The notes below the pieces were generated by a model. The model was not told the origin of the DNA, did not search any database, and saw nothing but the letters and a program-made list of their open reading frames with translations. From Poindextera sp036272595 (GTDB lineage Bacteria; Pseudomonadota; Alphaproteobacteria; Caulobacterales; Caulobacteraceae): a stretch of DNA of 64,000 bases. The stretch is from NCBI GenBank assembly GCA_036272595.1, contig DATAYM010000087.1, positions 1 to 64,000 of the forward strand, written 5' to 3'. Below are positions 19,972-27,489 of the stretch, piece by piece. Position 1 is the stretch's first letter, and every line of letters begins with the position of its first letter. Made by a program: the position numbers and the translations under genes.

Positions 19972-20628
19972 TCAATGCGTCGGCGTCGGACGCGTCCGTT
20001 GGCGGCGTCTTGACGGACCGGCGGCGGCTTCGGCGCGCGCAATGGCCGCATCCAGCTGGGCCAGGGTCTGCACCCCTTCCAGCCGCTGGCCGTCGACGAA
20101 GAAGGTCGGCGTGCCGCTGATCTTGTCGTTCTTGATGTAGCCCTGGACGCGGGCGTTCAGGGCGGCGAGCGCCGCCTTGTCGCCCAGGCAGGCGTTGGCC
20201 TGGTCCGGCGTGAGGCCGGCGTCCTTGGCGACCTTGACCAGGGCGGGTGTCGCGTCGCCGCTCTTGTAGATGTCCGCCTGGGCGTGGAAGAAATCGTCCA
20301 GGGCGCTGAAATACTTGTCCTTCCCGGCGCAGCGGGCCAGCAGGAAGGCCGCCGCGGCCAGATCGACCGGCTCGGTCAGGAACTCGCGGAACACATAGCG
20401 CACCTTGCCGGTGTCGATGTACTTGGCCTTGAAGGCCGGCAGGATGTCGTTGTTGAAGTGGGCGCAGTGGGTGCAGCTGGCCGAGCCGTACTCGATCACC
20501 GTCACCGTGGCGTTCGGATCGCCCATGCTCATGTCGCCGCCGACCGGGGTCACCGCCGCCCCGGCCGGCAGGGCGGCGGCGAGGCCGAGCGCGGCCGTCG
20601 TCTGGATCAGGCGGCGTCTTGCGATCAT
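19972..20628 (-). CDS. DsbA-like thiol oxidoreductase, Tat/Sec-exported paralogue
   Basis: A 218-residue paralogue of the neighbouring lipoprotein, sharing the FNND/EILPAFKAKYIDTGK, FREFLT and RCAGKDKYFS segments. The active site is CTHC (SASCTHCAHF) instead of CPHC, and the cis-Pro loop is SGTPTFFVDG. The N-terminus MIARRRLIQTTAALGLAAAL has an RRR-containing n-region that could be a Tat or Sec signal; there is no lipobox. The start at 20628 is used because the signal peptide begins there. The open frame extends upstream only as a shadow of the DUF721 gene. The start overlaps that gene's stop by 4 bases. The basic C-terminal tail (RRRQRTRPTPTH) is unusual. Confidence 0.88.
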   Translation of the reverse strand: MIARRRLIQTTAALGLAAALPAGAAVTPVGGDMSMGDPNATVTVIEYGSASCTHCAHFNNDILPAFKAKYIDTGKVRYVFREFLTEPVDLAAAAFLLARCAGKDKYFSALDDFFHAQADIYKSGDATPALVKVAKDAGLTPDQANACLGDKAALAALNARVQGYIKNDKISGTPTFFVDGQRLEGVQTLAQLDAAIARAEAAAGPSRRRQRTRPTPTH

Positions 20629-21194
20629 GATTGCGAACCGGGCTGGCGGCGCAGGACCTCGCGGCCGAGGCGGATCAGGGCGGTTTTCAAGGGTCCCTCC
20701 GGGGCGCGGGCGACACTGGCGACAAGCTCGGCCTCGAGGCCGGCGTCGAGCGGTTGGACGCGGCGGCGGCGCGCCTGGGCGGCCTTGGCGGGGCCGGCGG
20801 CGAGCGCGGCGCGCTTGACGACGCCTCGGACGACCCGCAGCCGCTCGACCGAGCCGGGGCCGAGGAAGAGATTCACCCGCATCAGAAGCTCCGGCGCCTG
20901 ATGCTGGATCAGGGTGGCGGCCGGGCCATCGACCTTCAGCTCCAGCACCCCGCCAGCGCCATTGCGCGGACGGGTCAGCTTCACCGGCTCGGTGCGGGCG
21001 GCGAGGGTCTCGCCGACGATCTCGCGCCAGCGCGCCTGCAGCGTTTCCGGACCGGCGCCGAAGCGCTCGTCCAGCTGCCTGATCAGGCCGCTCAGCCGCC
21101 GGCCGGCGCCGGCCGGCGGCCGGCGCATGGGGCGGGTCCGCTTCTCCGCCAGGATGCGGGAGGCTTCGGCGGCGGAGGGCAGGTCGCGCGGCAT
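20625..21194 (-). CDS. DUF721 (DciA-like) protein
   Basis: A 189-residue protein of the DUF721 family. The conserved core is at about residues 35-110 (LDERFGAGPETLQARWREIVGETLAARTEPVKL, then VLELKVDGPAATLIQHQAPELLMRVN). DUF721 includes DciA, the ancestral loader of the DnaB replicative helicase. The alphaproteobacterial members have this KH-like core with variable tails. Being next to mutY and smc fits a DNA-transaction role, but helicase loading is inferred from the family. The DNA near 21100 carries a run of GCCGGC palindromes inside the reading frame. Confidence 0.82.
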   Translation of the reverse strand: MPRDLPSAAEASRILAEKRTRPMRRPPAGAGRRLSGLIRQLDERFGAGPETLQARWREIVGETLAARTEPVKLTRPRNGAGGVLELKVDGPAATLIQHQAPELLMRVNLFLGPGSVERLRVVRGVVKRAALAAGPAKAAQARRRRVQPLDAGLEAELVASVARAPEGPLKTALIRLGREVLRRQPGSQS

Positions 21195-21278
21195 GCGGCC
21201 ATACTAGACGGCGCCCGCGCACCCACGCCAGCGTCTATCGCTTCGCTGCGGGACCCTGCGCGGCTATCAAGGCCGCCC

Positions 21279-22322
21279 ATGGCCAAGACATCCCTCCGCG
21301 CGCGCCTGCTGGACTGGTACGACGCCCATGCCCGGGTGCTGCCGTGGCGGGTCTCGCCGGCGGCGAGGGCGAGAGGCGAGCGCGCCGACCCCTACCGGGT
21401 CTGGCTTTCCGAGGTGATGCTGCAGCAGACCACCGTGCCGCACGCCACCGCCTATTTCCTGAAATTCCTCGAACGCTGGCCGCAGGTTCAGGCGCTGGCC
21501 GCCGCCGCCGACGACCAGGTGATGGCCGCCTGGGCCGGCCTCGGCTACTACGCCCGCGCCCGCAATCTGCTGGCCTGCGCGCGGGCGGTGGCCGGCGCGC
21601 ACGGCGGGGTCTTTCCGGCCTCGGAAGAGGCTTTGCGTTCGCTGCCCGGCGTCGGCGGCTATACCGCCGCGGCGGTCGCCGCCATCGCCTTCGACCAGCC
21701 GGCCAATGTGGTCGACGGCAATGTCGAGCGGGTGGTGGCGCGGCTCTACGCCGTGGAGACGCCGCTGCCGGCGGCCAAGCCGGAGATCACCCGGCTGGCG
21801 GCGGGACTGGCCGAGGGGCCGCGTCCGGGCGACTGGGCCCAAGCGCTGATGGACCTGGGCGCCATGGTCTGCCGACCCAAGGCGCCGCTTTGCGACCGTT
21901 GCCCGCTGTCGCGCGATTGCCAGGCGCTGGCCGGCGGCGCGCCCGAGACCTATCCGCGCCGCGCCAAGAAGCCCGACCGGCCCAGGCGCCGCGGCGCGGT
22001 CTTCGTGCTGACCCGCGGCGGCAAGGCGGCCCTGGTGCGCCGCCCGCCCAAGGGCCTGCTCGGCGGCATGCTCGGCCTGCCGACCACCGACTGGCGCGCC
22101 ACGGCCTGGGCCGAGGCCGAGGCCCTGGCCGCCACGCCGGCGCCCGCGTCCTGGCGATGCGTCGGCGAGATCGAACACACCTTCACCCACTTCTCCCTGA
22201 CGCTGGACGTCTATCGGGCGGAGGGGAGCGCGCCCGAGCCTGACCTGGTCTGGCTCCCGTTCGACCGCGCCCTGGCGGAAACGCCATCGGTATTCGGCAA
22301 AGCCCTGAGGCTGGCGCTCTGA
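21279..22322 (+). CDS. mutY: A/G-specific adenine glycosylase MutY
   Basis: Removes adenine mispaired with 8-oxoguanine. 347 residues. The helix-hairpin-helix is LPGVGGYTAA (122-131), and the catalytic Asp lies in NVVDGNVERV. The [4Fe-4S] cluster loop has Cys198, Cys205, Cys208 and Cys214 (C-x6-C-x2-C-x5-C). The C-terminal NUDIX-like 8-oxoG recognition domain spans about 225-345 (GGMLGLPTTDW; EHTFTHFSL). The start at 21279 is chosen over a much longer upstream open frame that lies antisense to DUF721, because MAKTSLRARLLDWYDAHARVLPWR is the normal MutY beginning. Confidence 0.96.
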   Translation: MAKTSLRARLLDWYDAHARVLPWRVSPAARARGERADPYRVWLSEVMLQQTTVPHATAYFLKFLERWPQVQALAAAADDQVMAAWAGLGYYARARNLLACARAVAGAHGGVFPASEEALRSLPGVGGYTAAAVAAIAFDQPANVVDGNVERVVARLYAVETPLPAAKPEITRLAAGLAEGPRPGDWAQALMDLGAMVCRPKAPLCDRCPLSRDCQALAGGAPETYPRRAKKPDRPRRRGAVFVLTRGGKAALVRRPPKGLLGGMLGLPTTDWRATAWAEAEALAATPAPASWRCVGEIEHTFTHFSLTLDVYRAEGSAPEPDLVWLPFDRALAETPSVFGKALRLAL

Positions 22323-22382
22323 AAGACCTCTGCCAGAGGAGAGGGAGGAGTCTAAGAAGGACGCGCCAACGGGAGATCCGCC

Positions 22383-22973
22383 GTGAAATCATTCATCTCT
22401 GCCGCCGCCTTCGCCCTTGCCGCCCTCGGCGTCGCAGGGCCAGCCCTGGCTCAAGCCGTCCAGACCGCCGGGGCGAGCGCCTGCGCCATTTCCGCATGGT
22501 CGGCCGATCCGGATCGCGCCGGGCTGAACGTGCGCGCCGCGCCGACCAAGGACGCGGCGATCGTCGGCCGGTTGCCGGCGGCGCGGGCCCAGGCCGGCGA
22601 CAGCTACGCGGTCGAGTTCGATGTCATCGGCAGTCGCGACGGCTGGTTGCTGATCAAGAACGCCCGCTTCGCCGACTATGGCGGCGGCCAGGGCGACAAG
22701 GCGGTGTTCGCCGGGCCCGGCTGGGTGTTCGCCGACAAGGTCCGTTTCCTGATCAATCAGGTCGACCTGCATAAGTCCCCGAACGTCAGGTCGCCGGTGG
22801 TCGCCCAGCTGACCAACGCCGACCATTCCAGCGGTCCGGACTCGGCCGATATCGACCACGTCTACGGCTGTTCCGGCGCCTTCGCGGACGTCGCGGCGCA
22901 CATGTCCGGCAAACCGCCGACCCGCGGCTGGGCCACCGGCATCTGCAGCAACCAGGTGACGACCTGCCCCTGA
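22383..22973 (+). CDS. Exported SH3-like domain protein
   Basis: A 196-residue protein with a Sec signal peptide (MKSFISAAAFALAALGVAGP, cleavage after ALAQA). Then comes a bacterial SH3-like segment (GLNVRAAPTKDAAIVGRLP), the pattern of SH3b domains that bind peptidoglycan or peptides. A second weaker repeat may follow (VDLHKSPNVRSPVVAQL). Five cysteines in the mature part suggest disulfides. Periplasmic location is inferred. It begins 60 bases after mutY and ends 11 bases before a convergent small exported protein. Confidence 0.82.
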   Translation: MKSFISAAAFALAALGVAGPALAQAVQTAGASACAISAWSADPDRAGLNVRAAPTKDAAIVGRLPAARAQAGDSYAVEFDVIGSRDGWLLIKNARFADYGGGQGDKAVFAGPGWVFADKVRFLINQVDLHKSPNVRSPVVAQLTNADHSSGPDSADIDHVYGCSGAFADVAAHMSGKPPTRGWATGICSNQVTTCP

Positions 22974-22983
22974 TCGGTGGTTG

Positions 22984-23328
22984 CTAGAACTTCGCCACCA
23001 AGCCGAAGGTCGTCGGATCGTCGTCCAGGCCGTCGGGCGCGTGGTCAAGGTGGGCGGTTCCCGGCCCCAGTTCGACCTGCGGCTGGTCGTCCGCGTCGTG
23101 ATGGACTGGGACGACGTCCGATCCGTCCGGCGTCACTGCAACATGCTCGACGCGCGGCGGTGTGGCGACGAGGTGGTGTGCGCTTCTCGGCACGTTATAG
23201 CTGGCGCGGCTGTATTGAGCGGCGCCTGCCGGCGCGTAGGGATCGGCATGGGCCGCCGCCGCCAGTCCGGCGAAGATCGAGGCGGCCAGCAACAGCCGCG
23301 TCGTCGGATTAAGCCTTTGATCCGACAT
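22984..23328 (-). CDS. Small exported hypothetical protein
   Basis: A 114-residue protein starting MSDQRLNPTTRLLLAASIFA with a Sec signal peptide cleaved around AAAHA|D. The mature part has no recognised domain; it is rich in Asp, His and Pro (HHDADDQPQVELG). The start at 23328 is preferred over an open frame reaching 23397 because AAGGG lies 6 bases upstream and the signal peptide begins here. Function unknown. Confidence 0.68.
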   Translation of the reverse strand: MSDQRLNPTTRLLLAASIFAGLAAAAHADPYAPAGAAQYSRASYNVPRSAHHLVATPPRVEHVAVTPDGSDVVPVHHDADDQPQVELGPGTAHLDHAPDGLDDDPTTFGLVAKF

Positions 23329-23563
23329 CGGATTACCCTTGCTTGGGCCTTCCCAACCAAAACATCGGCGCGGGCGCTTGGTTCCAAACGCCGTCAACCC
23401 CAGGACGAGGCTGGTAGAAGCCGCGAGCGGCTCCGGGCATCGATATACGGCCGGCGGTCGCGCCAGCCTTCCCCTGACCGTTCCGACGCCGCCCTACTCT
23501 GGCTCCGGATGCGGACGTCCGGACCTTCTCCCTCGGCCCGGCGCTCCAGCCAGGGATGAACGG

Positions 23564-25492
23564 ATGACCATCGAAGTGACCGGCCCGGACGGGTCGATCG
23601 TGGAGTTCCCGGGAGGAACCCCGACCTCCACCATGCAGACCGCCTTGGCCAAGGTCTACGGCGACCCGCAGACGGCAGGCTCGGCCCTGGCGCAGCTGAG
23701 CGATCCTGGTCCGCCGCAGTCGTCGCCCACCTCCGATGGCGCCCAGTCGGCCCTGCCGGCCTCGCCGACGCTGCAAGGCCAATCCGATCCCCTCGCGCGC
23801 GCGAACTTGGCGCTGCCGCCCCTGCCGCCCGGCGGCGGCTATGGCCCGATCGCCGATGCAACGAAGGCGGCGGCGAGCCCCTGGCTGAACGCCCTGGCCT
23901 CCGATCCCTCGCCGGTGTGGAACCAGAGGCTCGGCCTGCTCGGCCATGCCAGGGCCCTGCGCGAGGCCGCCTCGTCCATTGCCGGCTCGATGCTGGACAA
24001 TGGCGACAGCCCGGCCATGGCCGGCCTTGCCCTCGATCCCGACAACGGCGCATGGACCCTGCCGAAGCGGCTGGACGGCGTCACGCCCGGCCCGACGCCG
24101 ACCGCGGCCACCTGGCTTGGCCTCTATCACACCCTGCCCAGCCTGATGGAGACCGACCCATGGACAGGCCAGGTGCTGTCCGACGCCGACTCGCCCCGCA
24201 ACGCCAACATCGCCTCGATCGCCGGCCAACTCAGCGACGCCTTCATCGGCGATCCCTTGACTGGCGAGGGCGGAGCCATCCCCGGCTATGGCCCGATCCA
24301 GGGCGTCTTCGGCGATCCCTTCACCATCCGCGCCGCCCATGACGCCATGGACGGGACGCTGTTCTCCAGCGATCCGTCCGCCCTAACCTCCGCCTGGGCC
24401 AAGGCCAGCACCCCGGCCGAGCAGGCCGCCGCCCGATCGGCGGTCAGCAGCGAAATCCAGGATCGCATCCAGAACGGCCAGGTCATGCCCGGCCAGCTTG
24501 GATCGCCGCTCATGCAGAACCGCCTCGCGCCGATGTTCGGCCCCGCCGGCGCCCAGGCCGTCGCCGCCCAGGCCGATCGGGCGGTCAATGTGCGGCTGGC
24601 GGCGCTGAGGGGCGACGACGCGCCGCTGTCCGCCGCCGCGCTTGGCGGGCAGGGCTTTTTAGGCCAGGCCGACCTCGGCCCGTCGCTCGACAGCAGCCTT
24701 GCGCCGGGAGCGGACTTCGCCGCCTCAGCCGGCAACGACGGCGTCCGCGGGCTTGTGCCCGTCAACTTCATCGCTCCTGCTCCCGGCGGTGCGGCGCTGC
24801 CAGCGGTCCTGAACCACAGCGCGCCAATTGCGGCCGCGGGATCGTCTGCCACGCGCAACAAAGTGGACACCGCGGCCCCAACCAGCGGCATCGCTGGCAT
24901 TGTAGCCGGCTCAGGAGCGTCTGACGGGAAGCAGCCGCCCTCTGTCGCCACCGAGCCAAGAATGATCAGCGATGCGGGGCGAGATTTCATCAGGCGGCAG
25001 GAGCTTAATCCACTGACGTCTCAACCAAACCTGGCCGTCTTCGGCGACTCTGAAGCCAACCCGACATTCGGTTGGGGTCACGCTGTCCCTCCTTCTCAGG
25101 TGGCGGCGTTCAATGCCTCCATCCGTGGGCTGACCCTCGCGCAGCGGAGCGCGCTGGCCGAGCGAATCTTCGCTGCTGACGTAGCTGCGGCACAAAACCG
25201 GGTCATCGATAGCCTTGGCGCGGACACGATCTTCAAGCTTACGCAAAATCAGTTTGACGCGCTCGTCGCTGATGCCTTCAATACCGGTAATCGTGCCCCT
25301 GCATTAGGGCCAAACATGCGGCAAGACATATGGGATGGAAACATGACTGCCGCCGGCCAGCAGTTTAACGCCACGCATGCGACGAATAGGCGGACCGGGA
25401 TAAGGGCGGCGCTGCCCGGACTAATGAATAGAAGTGCGGAGGAAGCCGCTATATTCAATAGCGGGAATTATTATAATCCGCCTCAGAGATGA
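23564..25492 (+). CDS. Large protein with C-terminal GH24 phage-type lysozyme domain
   Basis: A 642-residue protein. The N-terminus (MTIEVTGPDGSIVEFPGGTP...MQTALAKVYG) is a short beta motif common in phage-like virion and injected proteins. Residues 60-465 are Ala/Gly/Pro/Asp-rich without recognised domains. Residues 467-642 form a GH24-like muramidase. The candidate catalytic triad is Glu480 (RRQEL), Asp495 (FGDSE) and Thr501 (PTFGWGH). The D-x5-T spacing is kept but Glu is 15 residues before Asp instead of about 9. The motif LTQNQFDALVADAFNTG is diagnostic of GH24. No signal peptide. GC falls sharply at about 24.86 kb, at the lysozyme boundary, suggesting a domain acquired by transfer. No other phage genes are nearby. 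Confidence 0.8.
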   Translation: MTIEVTGPDGSIVEFPGGTPTSTMQTALAKVYGDPQTAGSALAQLSDPGPPQSSPTSDGAQSALPASPTLQGQSDPLARANLALPPLPPGGGYGPIADATKAAASPWLNALASDPSPVWNQRLGLLGHARALREAASSIAGSMLDNGDSPAMAGLALDPDNGAWTLPKRLDGVTPGPTPTAATWLGLYHTLPSLMETDPWTGQVLSDADSPRNANIASIAGQLSDAFIGDPLTGEGGAIPGYGPIQGVFGDPFTIRAAHDAMDGTLFSSDPSALTSAWAKASTPAEQAAARSAVSSEIQDRIQNGQVMPGQLGSPLMQNRLAPMFGPAGAQAVAAQADRAVNVRLAALRGDDAPLSAAALGGQGFLGQADLGPSLDSSLAPGADFAASAGNDGVRGLVPVNFIAPAPGGAALPAVLNHSAPIAAAGSSATRNKVDTAAPTSGIAGIVAGSGASDGKQPPSVATEPRMISDAGRDFIRRQELNPLTSQPNLAVFGDSEANPTFGWGHAVPPSQVAAFNASIRGLTLAQRSALAERIFAADVAAAQNRVIDSLGADTIFKLTQNQFDALVADAFNTGNRAPALGPNMRQDIWDGNMTAAGQQFNATHATNRRTGIRAALPGLMNRSAEEAAIFNSGNYYNPPQR

Positions 25493-25518
25493 GGCGCGCA
25501 CAGACTCGGGGCTTGAAT

Positions 25519-25839
25519 ATGAGAAATATTTCGGCATCTGCTCTATATATGCTCGTGACCTTCCTGGTGCTCGCCGCAAATATGGGGTCTAGTTACATGG
25601 ACGGTGCCGTCCCTTGCTTTAAGAAGGTCGGGATTAAAAGGGCAACGGTATACGCAAGGCGGTGTGACGAGGTGTTGCATGAATTTAGTTGGAGTCCTCC
25701 GTGCGACATCGGCAACACTTGCGGGACCCTCATCGCGGCGATATCGGCTGGTTGCCGGCTGACGCAGCGCGAAGATCTGAAATTTGGACAGAAACCGCCC
25801 GAATATTGCGCCCGATATCTATATAAGCCGGGGAAGTAA
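25519..25839 (+). CDS. Small exported or membrane-anchored Cys-containing protein
   Basis: A 106-residue ORF that begins 26 bases after the lysozyme-domain gene. MRNISASALYMLVTFLVLAA is a signal peptide or N-terminal anchor. The mature part has six cysteines (VPCFKK; RRCDEV; PPCDIGNTC; AGCRL; EYCARY), suggesting a disulfide-stabilised periplasmic protein. Base composition is as AT-rich as the lysozyme domain and unlike the surrounding core genes. A periplasmic partner directly downstream of a muramidase could be an inhibitor or immunity protein. That is inference from position and topology only. Confidence 0.6.
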   Translation: MRNISASALYMLVTFLVLAANMGSSYMDGAVPCFKKVGIKRATVYARRCDEVLHEFSWSPPCDIGNTCGTLIAAISAGCRLTQREDLKFGQKPPEYCARYLYKPGK

Positions 25840-25947
25840 GGGACGGCGTAGCGTAGGGGCTGCTATGCGATGGCCGCACCCACTGGAGTCTCGGTGTGGC
25901 CAAAGGGCGCGACGCCGTACGGTAGGCGCCAGCGCGCCGTCGTCACA

Positions 25948-27489
25948 CTACCCCAGCGCCACCTCGATCAGCATCGGGCCCTTGGCGGCCATGGCGGCGG
26001 CGAAGACGTCGTCGAAGCGTTCGGCGGTTTCGCAGCGTTCGGCGGCGACGCCCAGGCCGCGGGCGAGGCTGACCCAGTCGATGCGCGGGTTGCCGAGATC
26101 CAGCAGGCTGGCCGCCGCCGGGCCGGGCTCGCCGGAGCCGGTGCGGACGAACTCGACGCCGAGGATGCGGTAGGTGTGGTTGGCGAACACCACCACGGTG
26201 CAGTCGAGCCTTTCCCGCGCCAGGGTCCAGAGGCCCTGGACGGTGTACATGCCCGAGCCGTCGCCGGTCAGGCCGATGACCTTGCGGTCAGGGCAGGCGA
26301 CGGCGGCGCCGACCGCGGCCGGAATGCCCTGGCCGATGGCGCCGCCGGTGAGGCCCAGCCAGTCGTGGCGGCGGGCGCTGCGGGTGGCCGAAAGGATCGG
26401 CGCGCCGGAGGTGACGGAGTCGTCCGAGACGATCGCCCCTTCCGGCATGTGGCGGGCGATGGAGGCGCCGACGGTGCGCGCATCGACGGCGCCGGTGGGC
26501 CGGTCGGGCAGGCTGAGCGCGTTCGGCTGGGCCGAGGCCGGGGCGCCGAGGGCGTCGGCGAGCGCGGCCAGGGCGGCCTGGCTGTCCTCGCGGCGTTCGG
26601 AGAGCACCACCTCGGCGCAACCCTCGGGGACCAGCACGCTGGGGGCGTTGGGATAGGCGAAGAAGGCGACCGGCTCAGCTGTCCCGGCCAGCACCATCAG
26701 GTCGACGCCGTCCAGGTCCTTGATCGCCGCCTCGCCGAAATACTGCATCCGGTCCGGCGCGAAGAGGCCGGCGCCGCGCGGCTGGCGGGAGATGAAGGTG
26801 TCGGTCAGCACCCGGATCCCGTTGGCCGCCAGGCGCGCCGCGGCGGCAATGCCGGCCTCGCCGCAGGCCGACTGGCCCATCAGAATCACTGGCTTCCTGG
26901 CGCCGCGCAGGGCCTTGGCTGTGGCGTCGATCTTGCCGGCGTCCGGCGCGGCCGGGCCTGGGGCGACCAGCACTGGACCCTTGCGGGTGGCCGGCGACCA
27001 GGCGCAGTCGGCCGGCAGCACCAGGCTGGCCGAGCCGCCGGGCGGGCCGTAGCTGGCCTGCACCGCCTCGGCCGCGAGGTCGGCGGCGTTGTCGGCGCTG
27101 TCGGCGACCTTCAGCCACAGCGAATTGGGCCTGGCCAGGGTCTCGATGTCCGAGGTCAGCGGCGCGTCGTACTTGCGGTGATAGGTGGCGTGGTCGCCGA
27201 TGATGTTGACGATCGGCGTCCCGGCGCGACGGGCGTTGTGCAGGTTGGCGACGCCGTTGCCGTAGCCGGGACCCAGGTGCAGCAGGGTCGCGGCCGGATG
27301 GCCGGCCATGCGGCCATAGCCGTCGGCGGCGCCGGTGACCACGCCCTCGAACAGGCACAGCACCGGCTTGACCCGCGGCTCGCGGTCGAGGGCGGCGACG
27401 AACTGCATCTCGCTGGTGCCGGGATTGGCGAAGCAGGCGCGCACGCCGTTGTCGGCCAGGGTCGATATGACCGCGTCGGCGCCGTTCAT
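25948..27489 (-). CDS. Thiamine-diphosphate enzyme, acetolactate synthase large-subunit-like
   Basis: A 513-residue ThDP-dependent enzyme. The N-terminal Pyr domain has the activating Glu in LCLFEGVVTGAADGYGRMAG. The middle domain binds no obvious FAD (shortened). The C-terminal PP domain has GDGSGMYTVQGLWTL followed by the N of VVVFANHTYRI, the GDG-x(~25)-N metal/ThDP motif. It is shorter than the roughly 560-residue anabolic IlvB and groups by eye with the acetolactate synthase-like/benzoylformate decarboxylase-like set. No small regulatory subunit is nearby. Its start overlaps the stop of a dihydroorotase-like gene, so it probably acts in a catabolic or peripheral route. Exact substrate unknown. 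Confidence 0.88.
   Translation of the reverse strand: MNGADAVISTLADNGVRACFANPGTSEMQFVAALDREPRVKPVLCLFEGVVTGAADGYGRMAGHPAATLLHLGPGYGNGVANLHNARRAGTPIVNIIGDHATYHRKYDAPLTSDIETLARPNSLWLKVADSADNAADLAAEAVQASYGPPGGSASLVLPADCAWSPATRKGPVLVAPGPAAPDAGKIDATAKALRGARKPVILMGQSACGEAGIAAAARLAANGIRVLTDTFISRQPRGAGLFAPDRMQYFGEAAIKDLDGVDLMVLAGTAEPVAFFAYPNAPSVLVPEGCAEVVLSERREDSQAALAALADALGAPASAQPNALSLPDRPTGAVDARTVGASIARHMPEGAIVSDDSVTSGAPILSATRSARRHDWLGLTGGAIGQGIPAAVGAAVACPDRKVIGLTGDGSGMYTVQGLWTLARERLDCTVVVFANHTYRILGVEFVRTGSGEPGPAAASLLDLGNPRIDWVSLARGLGVAAERCETAERFDDVFAAAMAAKGPMLIEVALG

Noticed and set aside
22323..22345. Terminator after mutY
   Set aside because: Only a 5-bp stem (CCTCT/AGAGG) with a 3-base loop and no T-run; too weak to call.
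23339..23563. Extension of the lysozyme-domain protein to an upstream start
   Set aside because: The added 75 residues are Arg/Ser-rich noise. The ATG at 23564 has an AGGGA Shine-Dalgarno and begins the conserved IEVTGPDG motif.
23564..25839. A prophage
   Set aside because: Only one phage-type domain and a small exported protein are present. No integrase, terminase, capsid, tail or attachment repeats are visible in the flanks.
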